Shown here piece by piece: positions 1 through 11,400 of a DNA stretch of 64,000 bases (positions are counted from its first letter, which is position 1; the number at the start of each line of letters is the position of its first letter). This stretch comes from Theropithecus gelada (Eukaryota > Chordata > Mammalia > Primates > Cercopithecidae), in NCBI RefSeq assembly GCF_003255815.1, contig NC_037670.1, positions 23,967,459 through 24,031,458 of the forward strand, given 5' to 3'. A program made the position numbers and the translations under genes. The notes beneath the pieces were generated by a model, which did not search any database, had not been told where the DNA came from, and saw nothing but the letters and a program-made list of their open reading frames with translations.

Positions 1-315
1 ATATTGCTACCGATGACCCCACAGCAGAACCAGAGGGGTTTTATCCCAGAGGCTGTTTTAGGACAGACAAATCTCCAATGAAAGCTACACTGTAATCACA
101 TGAGAAGAAACTGTCATTCAAGAGGCCAAGGTGGTGGCACAATAAGGCAATTTATTCAAAGGTATATTTTGTTAGGGAAAAATAGTCAAGGCTGTGGAAA
201 CGGTTAGGGCTCGAACACCAGTTCCGTACACAGGGAGGGCGTGGACACTAATCGCGTTTGAGCATCACAGAAGAAACAGTGGAAACTCACCCTTTGTAAA
301 AGCAGAAGAGACACA

Positions 316-355
316 GACGGGAGCAGGGTCGGGGGGACGGGAGCAGGGTCAGGGG
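316..355. repeat. 20-bp G-rich tandem repeat, two units
   Basis: Units 316-335 and 336-355 agree at 19 of 20 positions; the unit begins GACGGGAGCAGGGTC. A degenerate third start follows at 356. Four or more G-runs of three or more lie within about 40 bases, so a G-quadruplex on the plus strand is possible. Confidence 0.8.
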
Positions 356-849
356 GCCGAGAGCAGCTGAAAACAAAAGCAACAGGGTGGCAGAGAAAGA
401 AAAAGAAAAAGAGACAGGTTTCCACCAGCATAGTTTGGCTTCTCTGCCTTGGAGGAACCAGAAACAGGTTCAAACAGCTTACAGCAGAAATCCTCTCTGA
501 GGTGACAAGGCGGGAAAAGTCGTGACTTCCTTAGAAAAAGCTGATCTATTAGCACTGGAGTTATTCCTGTTAAAGATGCTCCTCCAAAGAAGAGAATTAT
601 GTGACTCATTAGAATTCAAAAATTCTTTCGTTCACATCAGGTCAGGCCTCTAGTTCTTGCTTTTTGGGAACCGTGAGAGCTTTTGAAGCAGAGCCAAGTG
701 CTTGTGGACATGTGACCTAAGCCCTGTCCTCTCCATCTGTCACTCAGGGCCTGTGGCTTTTCTAAGTGAACAGTACAATATGGTAGACCTCAGGGTTGTC
801 CTGGTTCTGCTGCAGCCGGCTGGAGGACCCTGTACCATTTCCCTGTAAG

Positions 850-910
850 ACCCGTGGGCCTTAGTATGTTCATCTGTGAAATGGGGGAGTGGACTTCATT
901 GCGTCTGAAG
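850..910 (+). repeat. Weak MIR-like fragment
   Basis: The phrase TTCATCTGTGAAATGGGGGA matches the core of MIR (cctcatctgtaaaatgggg). The flanks are too diverged to extend it. It lies just upstream of a clearer MIR. Confidence 0.35.
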
Positions 911-984
911 TCCCTTGAGGTTTAGGTGTCTATCCTGTTCTAGAAAGTGTTCCAGATAATTTTTCTTTGGGGACCAGGCAACGT

Positions 985-1215
985 GAGCTCCAGCTCTAAC
1001 TCTGTCCCAATCAGCTGTGTGACCTTGGGCAAGTTGCTTAACTTCTCTAGGCCTCAGTTTTATCATCTGTGAAATGAAGTTAATAGAGTGTTTGTTGTTG
1101 TGGTTGTTGTTTTTAGTTTGTTATTTTAAATCTTATCAGTTGTTGGGAGGATTAAATGAATTTGTGCAGTGCCTGGTGTCTGGTACCTGCTCAGCGAATG
1201 ATGCAAACCCTGTGA
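985..1215 (+). repeat. MIR SINE
   Basis: The block at 1015-1075 (TGTGTGACCTTGGGCAAGTT, then TCATCTGTGAAATG) and the 3' part (GGAGGATTAAATGAATTTGT, CAGTGCCTGG) follow the MIR consensus in order. MIR is a tRNA-derived mammalian SINE, long inactive. Confidence 0.85.
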
Positions 1216-1436
1216 ATAATAGTTACTGCATCACACAGCAGCCCCAGGAGTTGTGCTGAAATCTCTCTTGGGATCTGAGGCATCATATAATTGGCCAAAG
1301 GAACCCATTACAAAGTGAAATAGGTGGCAGGTGAAAATATGTGCAGAAACGCCCTGGGTTCAATTAAAAATATGTGGTAAGAGATGCTAGAATTCCAGGT
1401 TCTAGCATAACAATTTGAATATTCATTAGATTGCAA

Positions 1437-1609
1437 CAGCGGTTCTCAGGTTTAGTTTGTGTCGGAATTCCCTGGAGGGCGTGTTAAAACATGGATTTCA
1501 GAGTTCTGATTCAGAAAATCTGGGTGAGGCCCAGGAGTTTGCATTTCTAACAAGCTCCCAGGTGATGCTGACACTGCTGGCCCTGAGAGCACACCTTGAG
1601 GACTACTGG
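1437..1609 (+). mobile_element. MER5-type hAT-Charlie MITE
   Basis: It opens with CAGCGGTTCTCA and closes with TGAGGACTACTG, imperfect inverted termini of the MER5 group. The body has the expected GATTCAGAAAATCTGGGTGA and GCATTTCTAACAAG segments. It is a non-autonomous DNA transposon fossil. Confidence 0.8.
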
Positions 1610-3203
1610 ATTACCCATTGTATTCTAACGCTGCTTTTTTTCTCTCTTCCAAATTTGAGTAATGCTTAGATCCCATTTAGAGGGGAAAAAACAATGGATT
1701 CTCTCTCATTTGTAAAACACTGTGTTAGTCTTATTCTACAAAACTGTCTTTTAACTGTGAATTTATGAAAGTAGAATAATTTTTAAAATTTATATTGTCA
1801 ACTGAATGGAAATATAACATGGAAACATTTTTCTAGAAAGTTCACACCATGTGGAATACAACCTAAGAAACATTATTCTAAAACAGAAACGTTCGTGTTC
1901 TCTCTATACCTGTAAGGGTAATGAGGAAGTAAATGCAGGAAGGGGATTGTGAGTGGCCAGATTTGGATTTTGAGTCCTTTTCTGCCTGGGATCCCCCTCT
2001 GTGAGAGGCCGTGGGCTGTGCACGGCTCTCAGGACCCTGTTCCTTTGCTGGAAGAAGATTCAGTGTGAGGCTCTGAATCTTCGCCATCAGCTGCTGGGAA
2101 ATACAGGACCTTCTGCAGGCAGGGTCAGGCTGTCCGGGTTCTTGGCTGAGGAAAGAGGAAGCTGGAAGCTGGGCGGGACAGGGTGGGAGGTGCCAGGGCT
2201 TTGGCATGAGTTTTCCTGTTATTCTATTCTGTTGGCTAGTTCCTAAATTTAGTTTAGGTTAAAAAAAGAAATGTTTCAAGTACAAAGTGAGTTGAGCAGT
2301 CCCCTGGGGCAGCTAGCTGTGCCGTGGAGATGCACACTGCTTGCACTGACTCGATATTTTTTTTTTTTCATCAGGTGTCATCTTGCTGGAGGGCAGAAGG
2401 ATTCCCTGGAGCCTGGGGGCCAGCAGGACAGAGGAAACAGAAAGTACATGGCCGATGATGTCTTTCGACCACAGAAAGGGCTGGAGGAAGCAGGGGACCC
2501 ACTGTTTGAATAAACCCAGTGGAAAAACAGAAGCCCCATTTCATACTTGACTCAGCTCTTCAAGTTTAAATCTTGAATCTCCTCAACTACACAGAACAGT
2601 GTTTCTCCCAAGTCATCTGACACCCATTCTGTTCTCTGGATCATTCCTTCCTAGAGAACCTTGCTCTTGGAGGGCTGTGATCTGCTCTCACCCACTTGCC
2701 TTTCTGATCCACTGAGTGCATCTCAACAGTCATTTGGGGCGTTCTGATCACTCATGACCAGGAAGGGTTGGGTGGCTCGTGGAGCTTGGGAAGCGCTCTC
2801 ACTGTGGTGGTCCCTATCGGTGGTCATGGGGTTGCCACATTGAGCCACGTTTCTGCCCTCATCTCTCTATATGTTACCGTGGAATCTCTGACTGAGGACC
2901 CGTGGACTCACCCAATGTGATAAAGTCCTGAAGCCCAGCCAGGACTTCCGACCCCAGCCGCAGGGCTTTCCAATATACAGACGCATAGAACTTGAGAGGA
3001 AATCGACTTAGAAACCTGAAGCTGGAAAACTGGTTGCCTGACATTCTGTGCAAGACTGAACATCTGAGGAATGAAGGCTGTGTCACTTTGGGAACATGTC
3101 TTTTCCGGCCTATATAGACCCCAGGAAACCTTGCAGTTCTTCCCCAAGTATGGATGGAGTCAAACTTGATGTCCTTTCATCCCCCCATCCCATCCCCTAA
3201 TCT

Positions 3204-3420
3204 ATATCCTTTGGAAATTTTAGAGTGCCAGGCCTCATGTAAATACACTGAAAACAATTTAAGTCATTTATATTCTACTAAGCCAAGAGTTCTTAGTGGT
3301 GGAAGAAGATGGGGTCTTACATGAATGAAAGGGTCTTGGCTATTTGCATGGATATCAACAGAAGGACTAGATGCTTGCACTAAAAGAAAAAGCTGAGAGA
3401 TGGGGGCAGGAAGTGGGGAG
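3204..3420 (+). repeat. Local direct duplication A, copy 1
   Basis: This 217-bp block recurs at 5143-5360 in the same orientation, with about 25 differences and one single-base indel over 218 positions (about 88% identity by eye). Shared landmarks include TCCTTTGGAAATTTTAG and AAGGACTAGATGCTTGCACT. Similarity stops sharply at 3420/5360. I do not recognise it as a named repeat. Confidence 0.85.
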
Positions 3421-3560
3421 CTGGGACCCAAGCCCCACCTTCCTGAGTCTGCCTGTCACCAGGAAGGCTGGAGATGCCAGACGCTGTCCTGATGCTCCTC
3501 TGGGTGGTGTCTCTACCTGCTTGTTTTCAGGAGAGTCCTGGCAGAGGAGGTACAGGACAT

Positions 3561-3976
3561 TGCTAAGTGGATTGAATAATGTTTCCCCAAATTCATGTCT
3601 AACCAGAACCTCAGAATGTGACTTTATTTAGAAGCAGGGTCTTTGCAGATGTTAAGTCAAGATAAGGTCATAGTGAATTAGAGTGACCCCAAATCCAATG
3701 CCTGCTCTCCTTCTAGGAAGGGGAGACACAGGAAGAAGGCTGCGTGAAGCTGGAGGCAGAGACGGGGGCGGTGCAGCCATGGCCAGGGAATGGTGGCTGG
3801 GACAGGCAGGGAAGGTTCCTCCCTGAGCCTTCAGGGGAGCGTGGCCCTTCCACCGCCTTGTTGCCAGACTTCTGCCCTCCAGAATTATGAGACGATATAT
3901 TTCTGTTGTTTTAAGAACAAAAGAATTAACACCTAGTTTGTGGTCATTTTTATGGCAGCCCTAGGAAATGCATACA
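3561..3976 (+). mobile_element. MaLR-type (MLT1-like) solo LTR
   Basis: It starts near TGCTAAGTGGATTGAATAAT and ends at GCATACA, with internal CAGAATGTGACTTTATTTAG and a 3' TTTCTGTTGTTTTAAG segment typical of this LTR class. No internal retroviral sequence adjoins it. It lies between the two copies of duplication A. Confidence 0.75.
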
Positions 3977-4274
3977 GCTGAGGAGACCTTCTTCCAGGGA
4001 CCTGCCTCTGAAAGCATAAAAGCAAGTGCCTTCCAGCTTCTGGCAGGGCGGTGGCACAGACAGCTTGGCTTGCTGCGGTGGTCCTTTTCCTCTTTGTGAG
4101 CGTGTGCTGGAGAGATAAAGGCGAGGGAGGAAGTGGAGGAGGCTGGGGCTGCAGAGCCGAGGAAACCGATGGAAACCCTCTGAGAAGCAGCAACCCAGCG
4201 GGTGTGAAGGTTGGCCTCAATGCCGCGGACAGGACTCTATGGAGGGGGCTGGAGTGGGAGAACGTCGTCGTCAC

Positions 4275-4450
4275 AGCTCTGCCCCTCACTCACTATGTGA
4301 CCCAAGCAGGACACACTTCCCAGCTGCCTCAGTCTCCTCATCTGAGGAATGGGCTGATTCACACAGTATCACATGCTAGGGTGTGCTGAGGATGTCACAC
4401 ACATATCCCTGGCAAGGCTGCCGGGAGGACCGAGTGAGTGAGCAGATGCA
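4275..4450 (+). repeat. Diverged MIR
   Basis: TATGTGACCCAAGCAGG followed by CTCAGTCTCCTCATCTGAGG follows the order of the MIR core, with many substitutions. Confidence 0.5.
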
Positions 4451-5142
4451 AGACCATTGTCTCCCCGGGTCAGTGCTGTAAAACAGTAGCTGCTAGAGGA
4501 TTACAGTGATACTGTCGTTTCCTTAGTAACAGACGTTGCTGTTTGGGAAATTCCTATAGCCAACGGCCAAGCCCCTGGCATTTAATGCTGGTGTCTCCAA
4601 AGATTGGTTCTCATCTCTCGAGGGCTTGTTTTTCATAAGGGCACACTCTTGCCCCCACAGCATGCAGGCTGATGTCACATGTTGCCCTGAATCACACCGT
4701 GGTACCACCTGTTTCCCTGACGTAAAGCTAGGAGAGGAATGATGTGACCATCCCAAATGTTCCAGTCACCCTGACCTTTAACCCTGGCTTCTAAGAAGGC
4801 TCCAGATGTTTCTTGTGGTTAGAGCTCCCAGAAAATGACTCCTTCCTCTATGAGACATTATCTGATGACAAGAAGATTCTGAGCTATGTGAGGGAGTGAG
4901 AATATTTTCATAATATCTGCCATTAGAATGACTTAGAAATGGAAGGCCCAGGTTGAGAAATTAGGATCCCATGCACACTGCACTCTTGTGAGGAGGTGCA
5001 GAAGTTACCTCTTCCCTTGGAAATTCTTTTTCTTAGAACTCAGATGTTTATCAACCACCTAACTGGCTGCTTGAAGGATGGTCACCTTTTTCTGTATTGG
5101 TTTGCAAAGAAAGGAAGTTGCAAAAGGTCATGAAGCAACTCC

Positions 5143-5360
5143 ATATCCTTTGGAAATTTTAGCGTGCCGGGTCTCATGTAGATAAACTGAAAACAATTTA
5201 AGTCTTTTATGTTGTACTAAGTCAAGAGTTCTTTAGCAGTGGAAGAAGATGGGGTCTTGCATGAATGGAAGGGTCTTGGCTATTTGCGTTGGTATCGAGG
5301 GAAGGACTAGATGCTTGCACTAAATGAAAAAGCTGAGGGATGGGAACAGGAAGTGGGGAG
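5143..5360 (+). repeat. Local direct duplication A, copy 2
   Basis: Partner of 3204-3420, 1.94 kb downstream. Relative to copy 1 there is a one-base insertion in TTCTTTAGCAGTGG and a cluster of changes around 5307-5321. The level of divergence points to an old event. Confidence 0.85.
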
Positions 5361-6531
5361 CAAATCTGAGACTGAATAAATGTGAAAAAAAGAGCTAAGA
5401 TTGTTGAGCAGGTACTAGGAGCTGGGTCAGATTTTATTCCCAAGAAATCTTAGTTATTCTGCCTCCTCCTAGATAGGGAATGTGTTGCTTACCTTTGCGT
5501 CCACACCTGGCTCATACCAACCATGCAACCAATAATTGTTCATCAGAGGAAGGTTGTCAAAGGCTCGGACAACCCTTCAGTAACTCTTTCAGGGAAGCCA
5601 CCCGCCCATTTCATCTTATCTGCTTGGCTTTCAGTGTTTATCATGTCAGTGACTCTTTGTCCCAGACCGGAGGTTGATTTCAGTCACCTGCTGGGGTCAT
5701 TAGAGCGGTGATGTCATCACACATCTGGCCCAGCTGGTTGGGACTGGGACTTCGATGCTGTGTCTGTGACCAGGCTTGTTAGGCTTAGCAGAGAGCTGGC
5801 ATCCTGGCCACCGGCCGGGGTGAGGGTTTCCCAGCAGGGCGTCTCCTTCCTGGAAATACCCTCTTCTCCCAGCCTTTGGTCTCCTCTCCTGCATCTGGTA
5901 CCCAGAACCTCCCTGGGCCTCTATCCCTCCAACCACCTGCCTGGACTTAGCTAGCTTCCAGATCCAGCAAGGAGAGGGGTGAGGGGCTGGAAGGCAGGGC
6001 CCGGCCTGCGGTCTTCTGATGCCCTATGCTGTGGCTTGGCTCCTTGTAGCTGCTGCTCTGTCTCTGGGCTGGATCAGTGGGAGGTGGAGGCTCTGGAAGG
6101 ATGCATGGCGGCTCCAGGGTTCTACCTGGCAACAGCGTGAGTCTAGCTCATCATTATCAAAGGAAATACTTACAGGTCAGCGATACAGTTCCTTATGGCT
6201 TGATTTGGGCCATGACATCTCCCAGAAAGCGTCTTCTGAGGTGAGAGATTTTGGCAACCTCCAGGGCAACAGGTTTCCTCTTTGCACCTCATGACCATCT
6301 TTCCTGGCTTAGAAATGAATGTCAGCCCCGGTCAATGTACACTGTGTGTCATTTAAGAATTACTAATATATGGGTGGAATTAACACTAACATGTCCTCAC
6401 CGCGATGGTTCCTTCTGGGTTCCATAAGGGACACAAAGGTGAACTGAGCACACATCTTGTCTTCAAGAACTCTGGCATAGCAGGGATACAAGTGCACATG
6501 TGTGTACGCAGACACATACACACGCACATGC

Positions 6532-6995
6532 TGTATTAGGTCTGCTGCTGCTCTAACAACTGATCACAAACACGGTGGCTTAAAACAATGCAGACTTACT
6601 ATCTTATACTCCTGGTGGCCAGCCGCCTGACCCAGGTCTCCTGGGTCTAACGTGAAGGTGGCGGTGTTGCTCTCCTTTCTGGAGATTCTGTTCTCCTGTG
6701 CTTTCCGGCTTCTTCCTGCCCCGGGCTGGTGGCCCCTTCCTCTGTTTCTGACCCTTCCGTGCTTACACCTGTCCGTGCCCACATCGGGGAAAGGATCCCC
6801 ACTTTAAGGGCTCGTGTGATGAGATTGGGCTCACCTGAATAGTCCAGAAGAATTTTCTCGTCTCAACCTTGATCACACCTGCAAAGTCCCTTTCGCCATG
6901 GAAAGTAACATACTCATGGGTTTCGGGGATTGGGAAATGGCCCTATTTTGCCATATTTTGCTGGGGGCGGGGAGGATATTATTCTGCCTACCATA
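6532..6995 (-). mobile_element. MaLR-type (MLT1-like) solo LTR
   Basis: Read on the minus strand it starts TATGGTAGGCAGAATAATAT and ends CCTAATACA. The plus strand shows GGTGGCTTAAAACAATGCAG near the LTR 3' end. Full length, heavily mutated. Confidence 0.8.
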
Positions 6996-7267
6996 AACAT
7001 GTACACACAAATAGTAACAATAAGTATAAATTTATGTTTATATATGTATAAACAATGACTATAATACAACATAGATGAGTGGTTCGGAGTTTATTGGAGC
7101 TCCTGCCTGGGGATGTACTCCAGATCTGGGTTGGAGTGGGGGGGCAGTGTTGTGTAGGGGATGAGTTTGCAAAAGCATACATTCAAGAACAATGAAGTAT
7201 GACATACGTCGCTATGTCATACCTTCATATCTGTCAATCATCTATCTACCTATTTTTATTTTGTGTA

Positions 7268-7446
7268 TTTTTTTTTTTTTTTTTAGTGACAGGGTTTCAA
7301 TCTGCAGTGGCACCATCTCTGCAACCTTGAACTCCTGGGCTCAAGCGATCCTCCTGCTGTAGCATCCGGAGTAGCCAGGACTATAAGCACACGCCACCAC
7401 ACTCAGCTAATTCTTAATTTTTAAAGGTTTTTGGTAGAGACAGGAA
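7268..7446 (-). mobile_element. Truncated old Alu (AluJ/monomer-like)
   Basis: A T-run at 7268-7284 (the antisense poly-A tail) leads into AGTGACAGGGTTTCAATCTG, CTGGGCTCAAGCGATCCTCC and ACGCCACCACACTCAGCTAA. About 180 bp is present and the 5' half is missing. The many substitutions suggest an old copy. Confidence 0.85.
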
Positions 7447-7856
7447 TCTATCTGTGTTTTCAGTGTTACTCGTAAGAAGTCATAGCTGAGAAACAGTGAC
7501 TGCTCTGTGGGCACCAGGGAAGAAAGAGGTACTTTTAATGCTTGGGAGTTGGAAAGTCTTAAAGAGGAGAGCCCTTGGAGGATGTGAAGCTGGGCATCCA
7601 AGGATGGGAGGGTTTCGCAGATGGGAGGTCAGTCTGGGTAGGAAAAGACATCACAGGCAGGTAAGAGGATCCCTGAGTCTGTCAGTCAGATTGCAGGTGG
7701 GGGCTTTATAAGGAGCAGGTAACTGGCAAGTCATGGAGGTCAGGGCCCCTGCCAAGGGTGTAGGCCCAGACAGCTTTCAGAGATGCAGAGCAGGACAGGG
7801 AAATACCCAGGACTGTCCGAGGAGCACAGCACAGCAGCGGCAGAGATGGGTGGCTG

Positions 7857-8762
7857 GTGGGTGTGGGGAGGACTCAGCCCTGCTGGGGGCATGAAGGTGG
7901 GGATGGAGGCGGGTGGGCACCAAGGCTGGTCCTGAGGCAGTGGAGGGTGGGTGGGTCCCTTCCAGAAACGACCATCACGGGGCATCTTGATCCAATCGCA
8001 GATCAGCAGGCTCAGCGCCACCCTGGACTCATTGGAAATGCAGATTCTCAGGCCCTGCCTGGCCCTCCTGAATCAGAAATGCTGGAGAGGGGCCCCGACA
8101 TCTGGGTTCTCACAAGCCCCAGGGGATTTTGTGGCGCTCAAGTTGCAGAGCCACTGCCCTATTGCGTTTTCCTCCCTCCCAGTCACCCTCTTCCTTCTCC
8201 TGAGCTTGTCCTCCCCAGTGGTGGTCAAGGCTGGGTCTCCATGCGTCTCACACTCAGCTGTCTTCCCATTGTGACAGGTCATGGTGAGCCTCTACGGCTT
8301 CTGAGAAGTCACCCAGATGACTCAAAGTTAAATCACCTGCTTTGCAGCAGAGCCAGGGGGTGGTGGGGACATCGCTCCTTGACAACAGGAAGGGCTGTTA
8401 AACAAAGGCTGGTGGCCAGGAGTTCCCCTACTTCCCAAGAGTTCGAGGAAATAGCTTCCTTGCAGTGTCAGGGATTCAGGGCGAGGAAACAGGACTCCCT
8501 TCTAGCGTGTGATGTCAACACAGGAGTAACAAAGGACTTCCCACCTCCAATGTCCCTAAAAGCGGGCGCTCATCTACTGCGACCCTGTTTCAGGGTGGGG
8601 ACATGGACAGGTGGCTTCATGCAGCCCTGCACCCTTCCAAGCATCTCGTCAGTTCCATTCCTGTCCGGAATATTTCAGGAAGAACTTTATAAGATGGAGA
8701 ATGAGGGTCTTCTTGTAAACCTCACTCACGCTACAGCAGAAACCTACAGGGAGGCCAAATAA
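7857..8762 (+). other. 301-codon open reading frame, probably non-coding
   Basis: This is the longest open frame in the window, running from ATG at 7857 to TAA at 8760. The product would be Pro/Gly/Ser/Leu-rich with no signal peptide, membrane segment or motif I recognise. About 50 codons overlap an antisense MER5 element (8008-8156), which argues against an ancient gene. No neighbouring exon, Kozak-strength start or poly(A) signal was identified. Local GC richness lowers stop-codon density and may be enough to explain it. Confidence 0.15.
8008..8156 (-). mobile_element. MER5-type hAT MITE
   Basis: GGAAATGCAGATTCTCAGGC, CTGAATCAGAAATGCTGGAG and the terminal CAGAGCCACTG match the MER5 group in reverse orientation relative to the copy at 1437-1609. 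The left terminus is degraded. Confidence 0.75.
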
Positions 8763-9406
8763 ACTGGGGGCTCTGTGGATTGCATGTCTCCCCCGGCTTG
8801 TCCAAGTAAGGGACACTTTTACTCCTGGGTGGTGCCGCCTGGTGCCAAGGGTGAACTGGGCCAGGAAGGTAACAATGATGGGACGAGAATAGGGAAATGA
8901 AGCTGATTTTCTGTAGAAAGTGTATCACCTATCAGGTCTTTCACTTTATTTTCTAATTTGCAAAGATACCTCTGATTTTCCTACTGTCAGCCATCGATAT
9001 CTTTCCCAGATGTTCTTTTTCCAGCGTGAGAGAACCAAGGGCATTTGAGGCAAATACTGAACCCATGAACAGAAAGGAAGGTATGGTGGTGCCTGATCTG
9101 CCAGGGCCTGAGCAGACGGACCTCAGCACAGTAGGGGAGACTGGGTTGTGGGCAGAAACAGCAGAAGGTGGATAAGGATGAGGGTCTCTGGGCTGGATGC
9201 TGGTTCCACCACTTACCTGCATGTCATCCCCGGCGAGAGAGAGAGCAGGAGGGAATGAGGCTGCCTCTGCCTCCCAGGCCCATCCCCACCTGAAACCACT
9301 GTCCCCTGTGACTGGACACAGGCAGCCTCCCTGGCCTATCCCTGCTCTGATGGGAAGACTTAGTGCAAAAAGGGGTGCTGGCTCCTGATTTTTTTTTAAG
9401 TGAACT

Positions 9407-10110
9407 TAAAAAAAACATGGTAAAATATCTAACATAAAATTTACCATTTTATCCCTTTTTGAGTGTACAATTCAGCGGCACTAAAGACATTCATACTACT
9501 GCATAGCTACCACCATTATCCATCTCCAGAACTTTTTTTTTATCTTGCAGAACTGAAACTCCGTACCCACGACACACCAACTCCCTCCCTCCTCCTCTCA
9601 TCTCCTGGTAACCATGGTTCCATTTTCCGTCTCTATGATTTGATTATTCTCAGTAACTCATATAAATAGAATTATACAGTATTTGTCCTTTTGTGTCTGG
9701 CTTATTTCATTTAGCATAATATCCTCAAGGTTCATCTGTGTTGCAGCATGAGTCAGAACTTCGTTTCTTTTTAAGGCTGAATAATATTTCATTCCATGCA
9801 TGTATCACATTTTATTCATCTACTGATGGACATTTGGGTTGTTTCTACCTTTTGGCTATTGTGAATAATGAACATTGTTGTGCAAATATCTGTTCAAGTC
9901 TTTGTTTTCAGTTTTCTAATGTAGATATCCACAAGTGGAATTGCTGTATGATGTAGTAATTCCATGTTTAATTTTTCAAGGAATTACCGTGCCACAGACA
10001 CCGTACCACTTTATATTCCTACCAGCAATGCATGAGTGTTCTGATGTTTCCAAATCCTTGACAACGCTGCTTCTTTTCTCTCTTTCTTTTAAAAAAATAT
10101 TTGGTATCCT
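9407..10110 (-). mobile_element. L1M (L1MB/MC-like) 3' part, minus strand, first piece
   Basis: AACATAAAATTTACCATTTT, GAATTATACAGTATTTGTCC, GGCTGAATAATATTTCATTC and GACATTTGGGTTGTTTCTAC are hallmark antisense segments of the 3' UTR and ORF2 end of mammalian L1M. The element resumes at 11246 after a younger L1. Confidence 0.85.
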
Positions 10111-10111
10111 A

Positions 10112-11240
10112 TCCTGTGCATAGCAGTGGGCAAAGATTTTATGACAAAGACACCAAAAGCAATCGCAGCAAAAGCAAAAGTTGGTAAGTGGGATCTAATT
10201 AAAACTAAGAGCCTCTGCACAGCAAAAGAAAACTATCAACAGAGTAAACAGACAACCTACAGAATGAGAAAATATTTGCGAACTATGCATCTGACAAAGG
10301 TCTAATATCCAGCACCTATAAGGAATTTAAACAAATATTCAGAAGAAAAACAACCCCATTAAAAAGTGGGGCAAAGGACATGAACAGACACTTCTCAAAA
10401 GAAGACATACATGCGGCCAATAAGCATATGAAAAAAAGCTCAACATCACTGATCACTAGAGAAATGCAAATCCAAACCACAATGAGATCCCATTTCACAC
10501 CAGTCAGAAAGGCTATGACTAAAAAGTAAAAAAAATTAATAACAGATGCTGGCAAGGTTGCAGAGAAAAGGGAACCCCTATACTCTTTTGATGAGAGTGT
10601 AAATTAGTTCAACCATTGTAAAAAGCAATATGGCGATTCCTCAAAGAGTTAAAAACAGAACTACCATTCGACCCAGCAATCCCATTACTGGGTATAGACC
10701 CAGAGGAATATAAATCATTCTACCTTAAAGAGACATGCACATAAATGTTCACTGCAGCACTGTTCACAATAGCAAACACATGGAATCAACCTAAACGCCC
10801 ATTAATGACAGACTGGATAAAGAAAATGTGGTGCATATACACATGCAATACTGTGCAGCGATATAAAAGGATGAGATCATGTCCTTTGTGGGAACATGGA
10901 TGGAGCTAGAGGCTATTATCCTTAGCAAACTGACACAGGAACAGAAAACCAAGTACCACGTGTGCTCACTTATAAGTGGGAGGTAAATGATAAGAACTCA
11001 TGAACACAGAAGGAAACAACAGACACTGGGGCCTACTTGAGGGTGGAGGATGGGAGGAAGGAGGAGCAGAAAAGATAACTATTGGGTACTGGGCTTAATA
11101 TCTGGGTGATGAAGTAATCTATACAACAAACCCCCATGACACAGCAGTTTATTTATGTAACAGACCTCCACAGGTACCCCCGAACCTAAAATACAAGTTT
11201 TTTTTTTTTTTTAAAGAAAGGAATGGGAAAAAAGAAACCC
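10112..11240 (+). mobile_element. 5'-truncated L1 (L1PB/L1MA-like) inside an L1M
   Basis: It holds the last part of ORF2, with many frame breaks (for example ATGACAAAGACACCAAAAGC, CCCATTACTGGGTATAGACC, GTCCTTTGTGGGAACATGGA), then a 3' UTR with CAAACCCCCATGACAC. The 3' end is AAAATACAAG followed by T's and an A-rich stretch. GGTATCCT occurs at 10102-10109 and near 11246, a possible target-site duplication. Confidence 0.85.
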
Positions 11241-11245
11241 ACTAG

Positions 11246-11400
11246 GTATCCTGACGGTTGAAAAGTGGTAGTAAATGGTGGTTTTGCTTTGCGTTTCCCT
11301 AATGGTTAGTGATGTTGAAGGTCTTCTCAGGTCCTCACCGGCTATCTGTATGCCTTCTTTGGAGAGACATCTATTCAAGTCCTTCGCCCATTTTTGAGGC
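11246..11400 (-). mobile_element. L1M minus strand, second piece
   Basis: GGTGGTTTTGCTTTGCGTTT, CCCTAATGGTTAGTGATGTT and ATTCAAGTCCTTCGCCCATT continue the antisense ORF2 sequence that breaks off at about 10110. The two pieces were one element before the L1 insertion. Confidence 0.8.

Noticed and set aside
985..1215. tRNA-like boxes in MIR and Alu copies
   Set aside because: They are parts of tRNA- or 7SL-derived SINEs; no intact cloverleaf was found.
3700..4260. GC-rich stretch as a possible CpG island or promoter
   Set aside because: CpGs are too sparse, and part of it is a MaLR LTR.
10316..10555. Minus-strand frame with a hydrophobic, membrane-like composition
   Set aside because: It is antisense to L1 ORF2 sequence.
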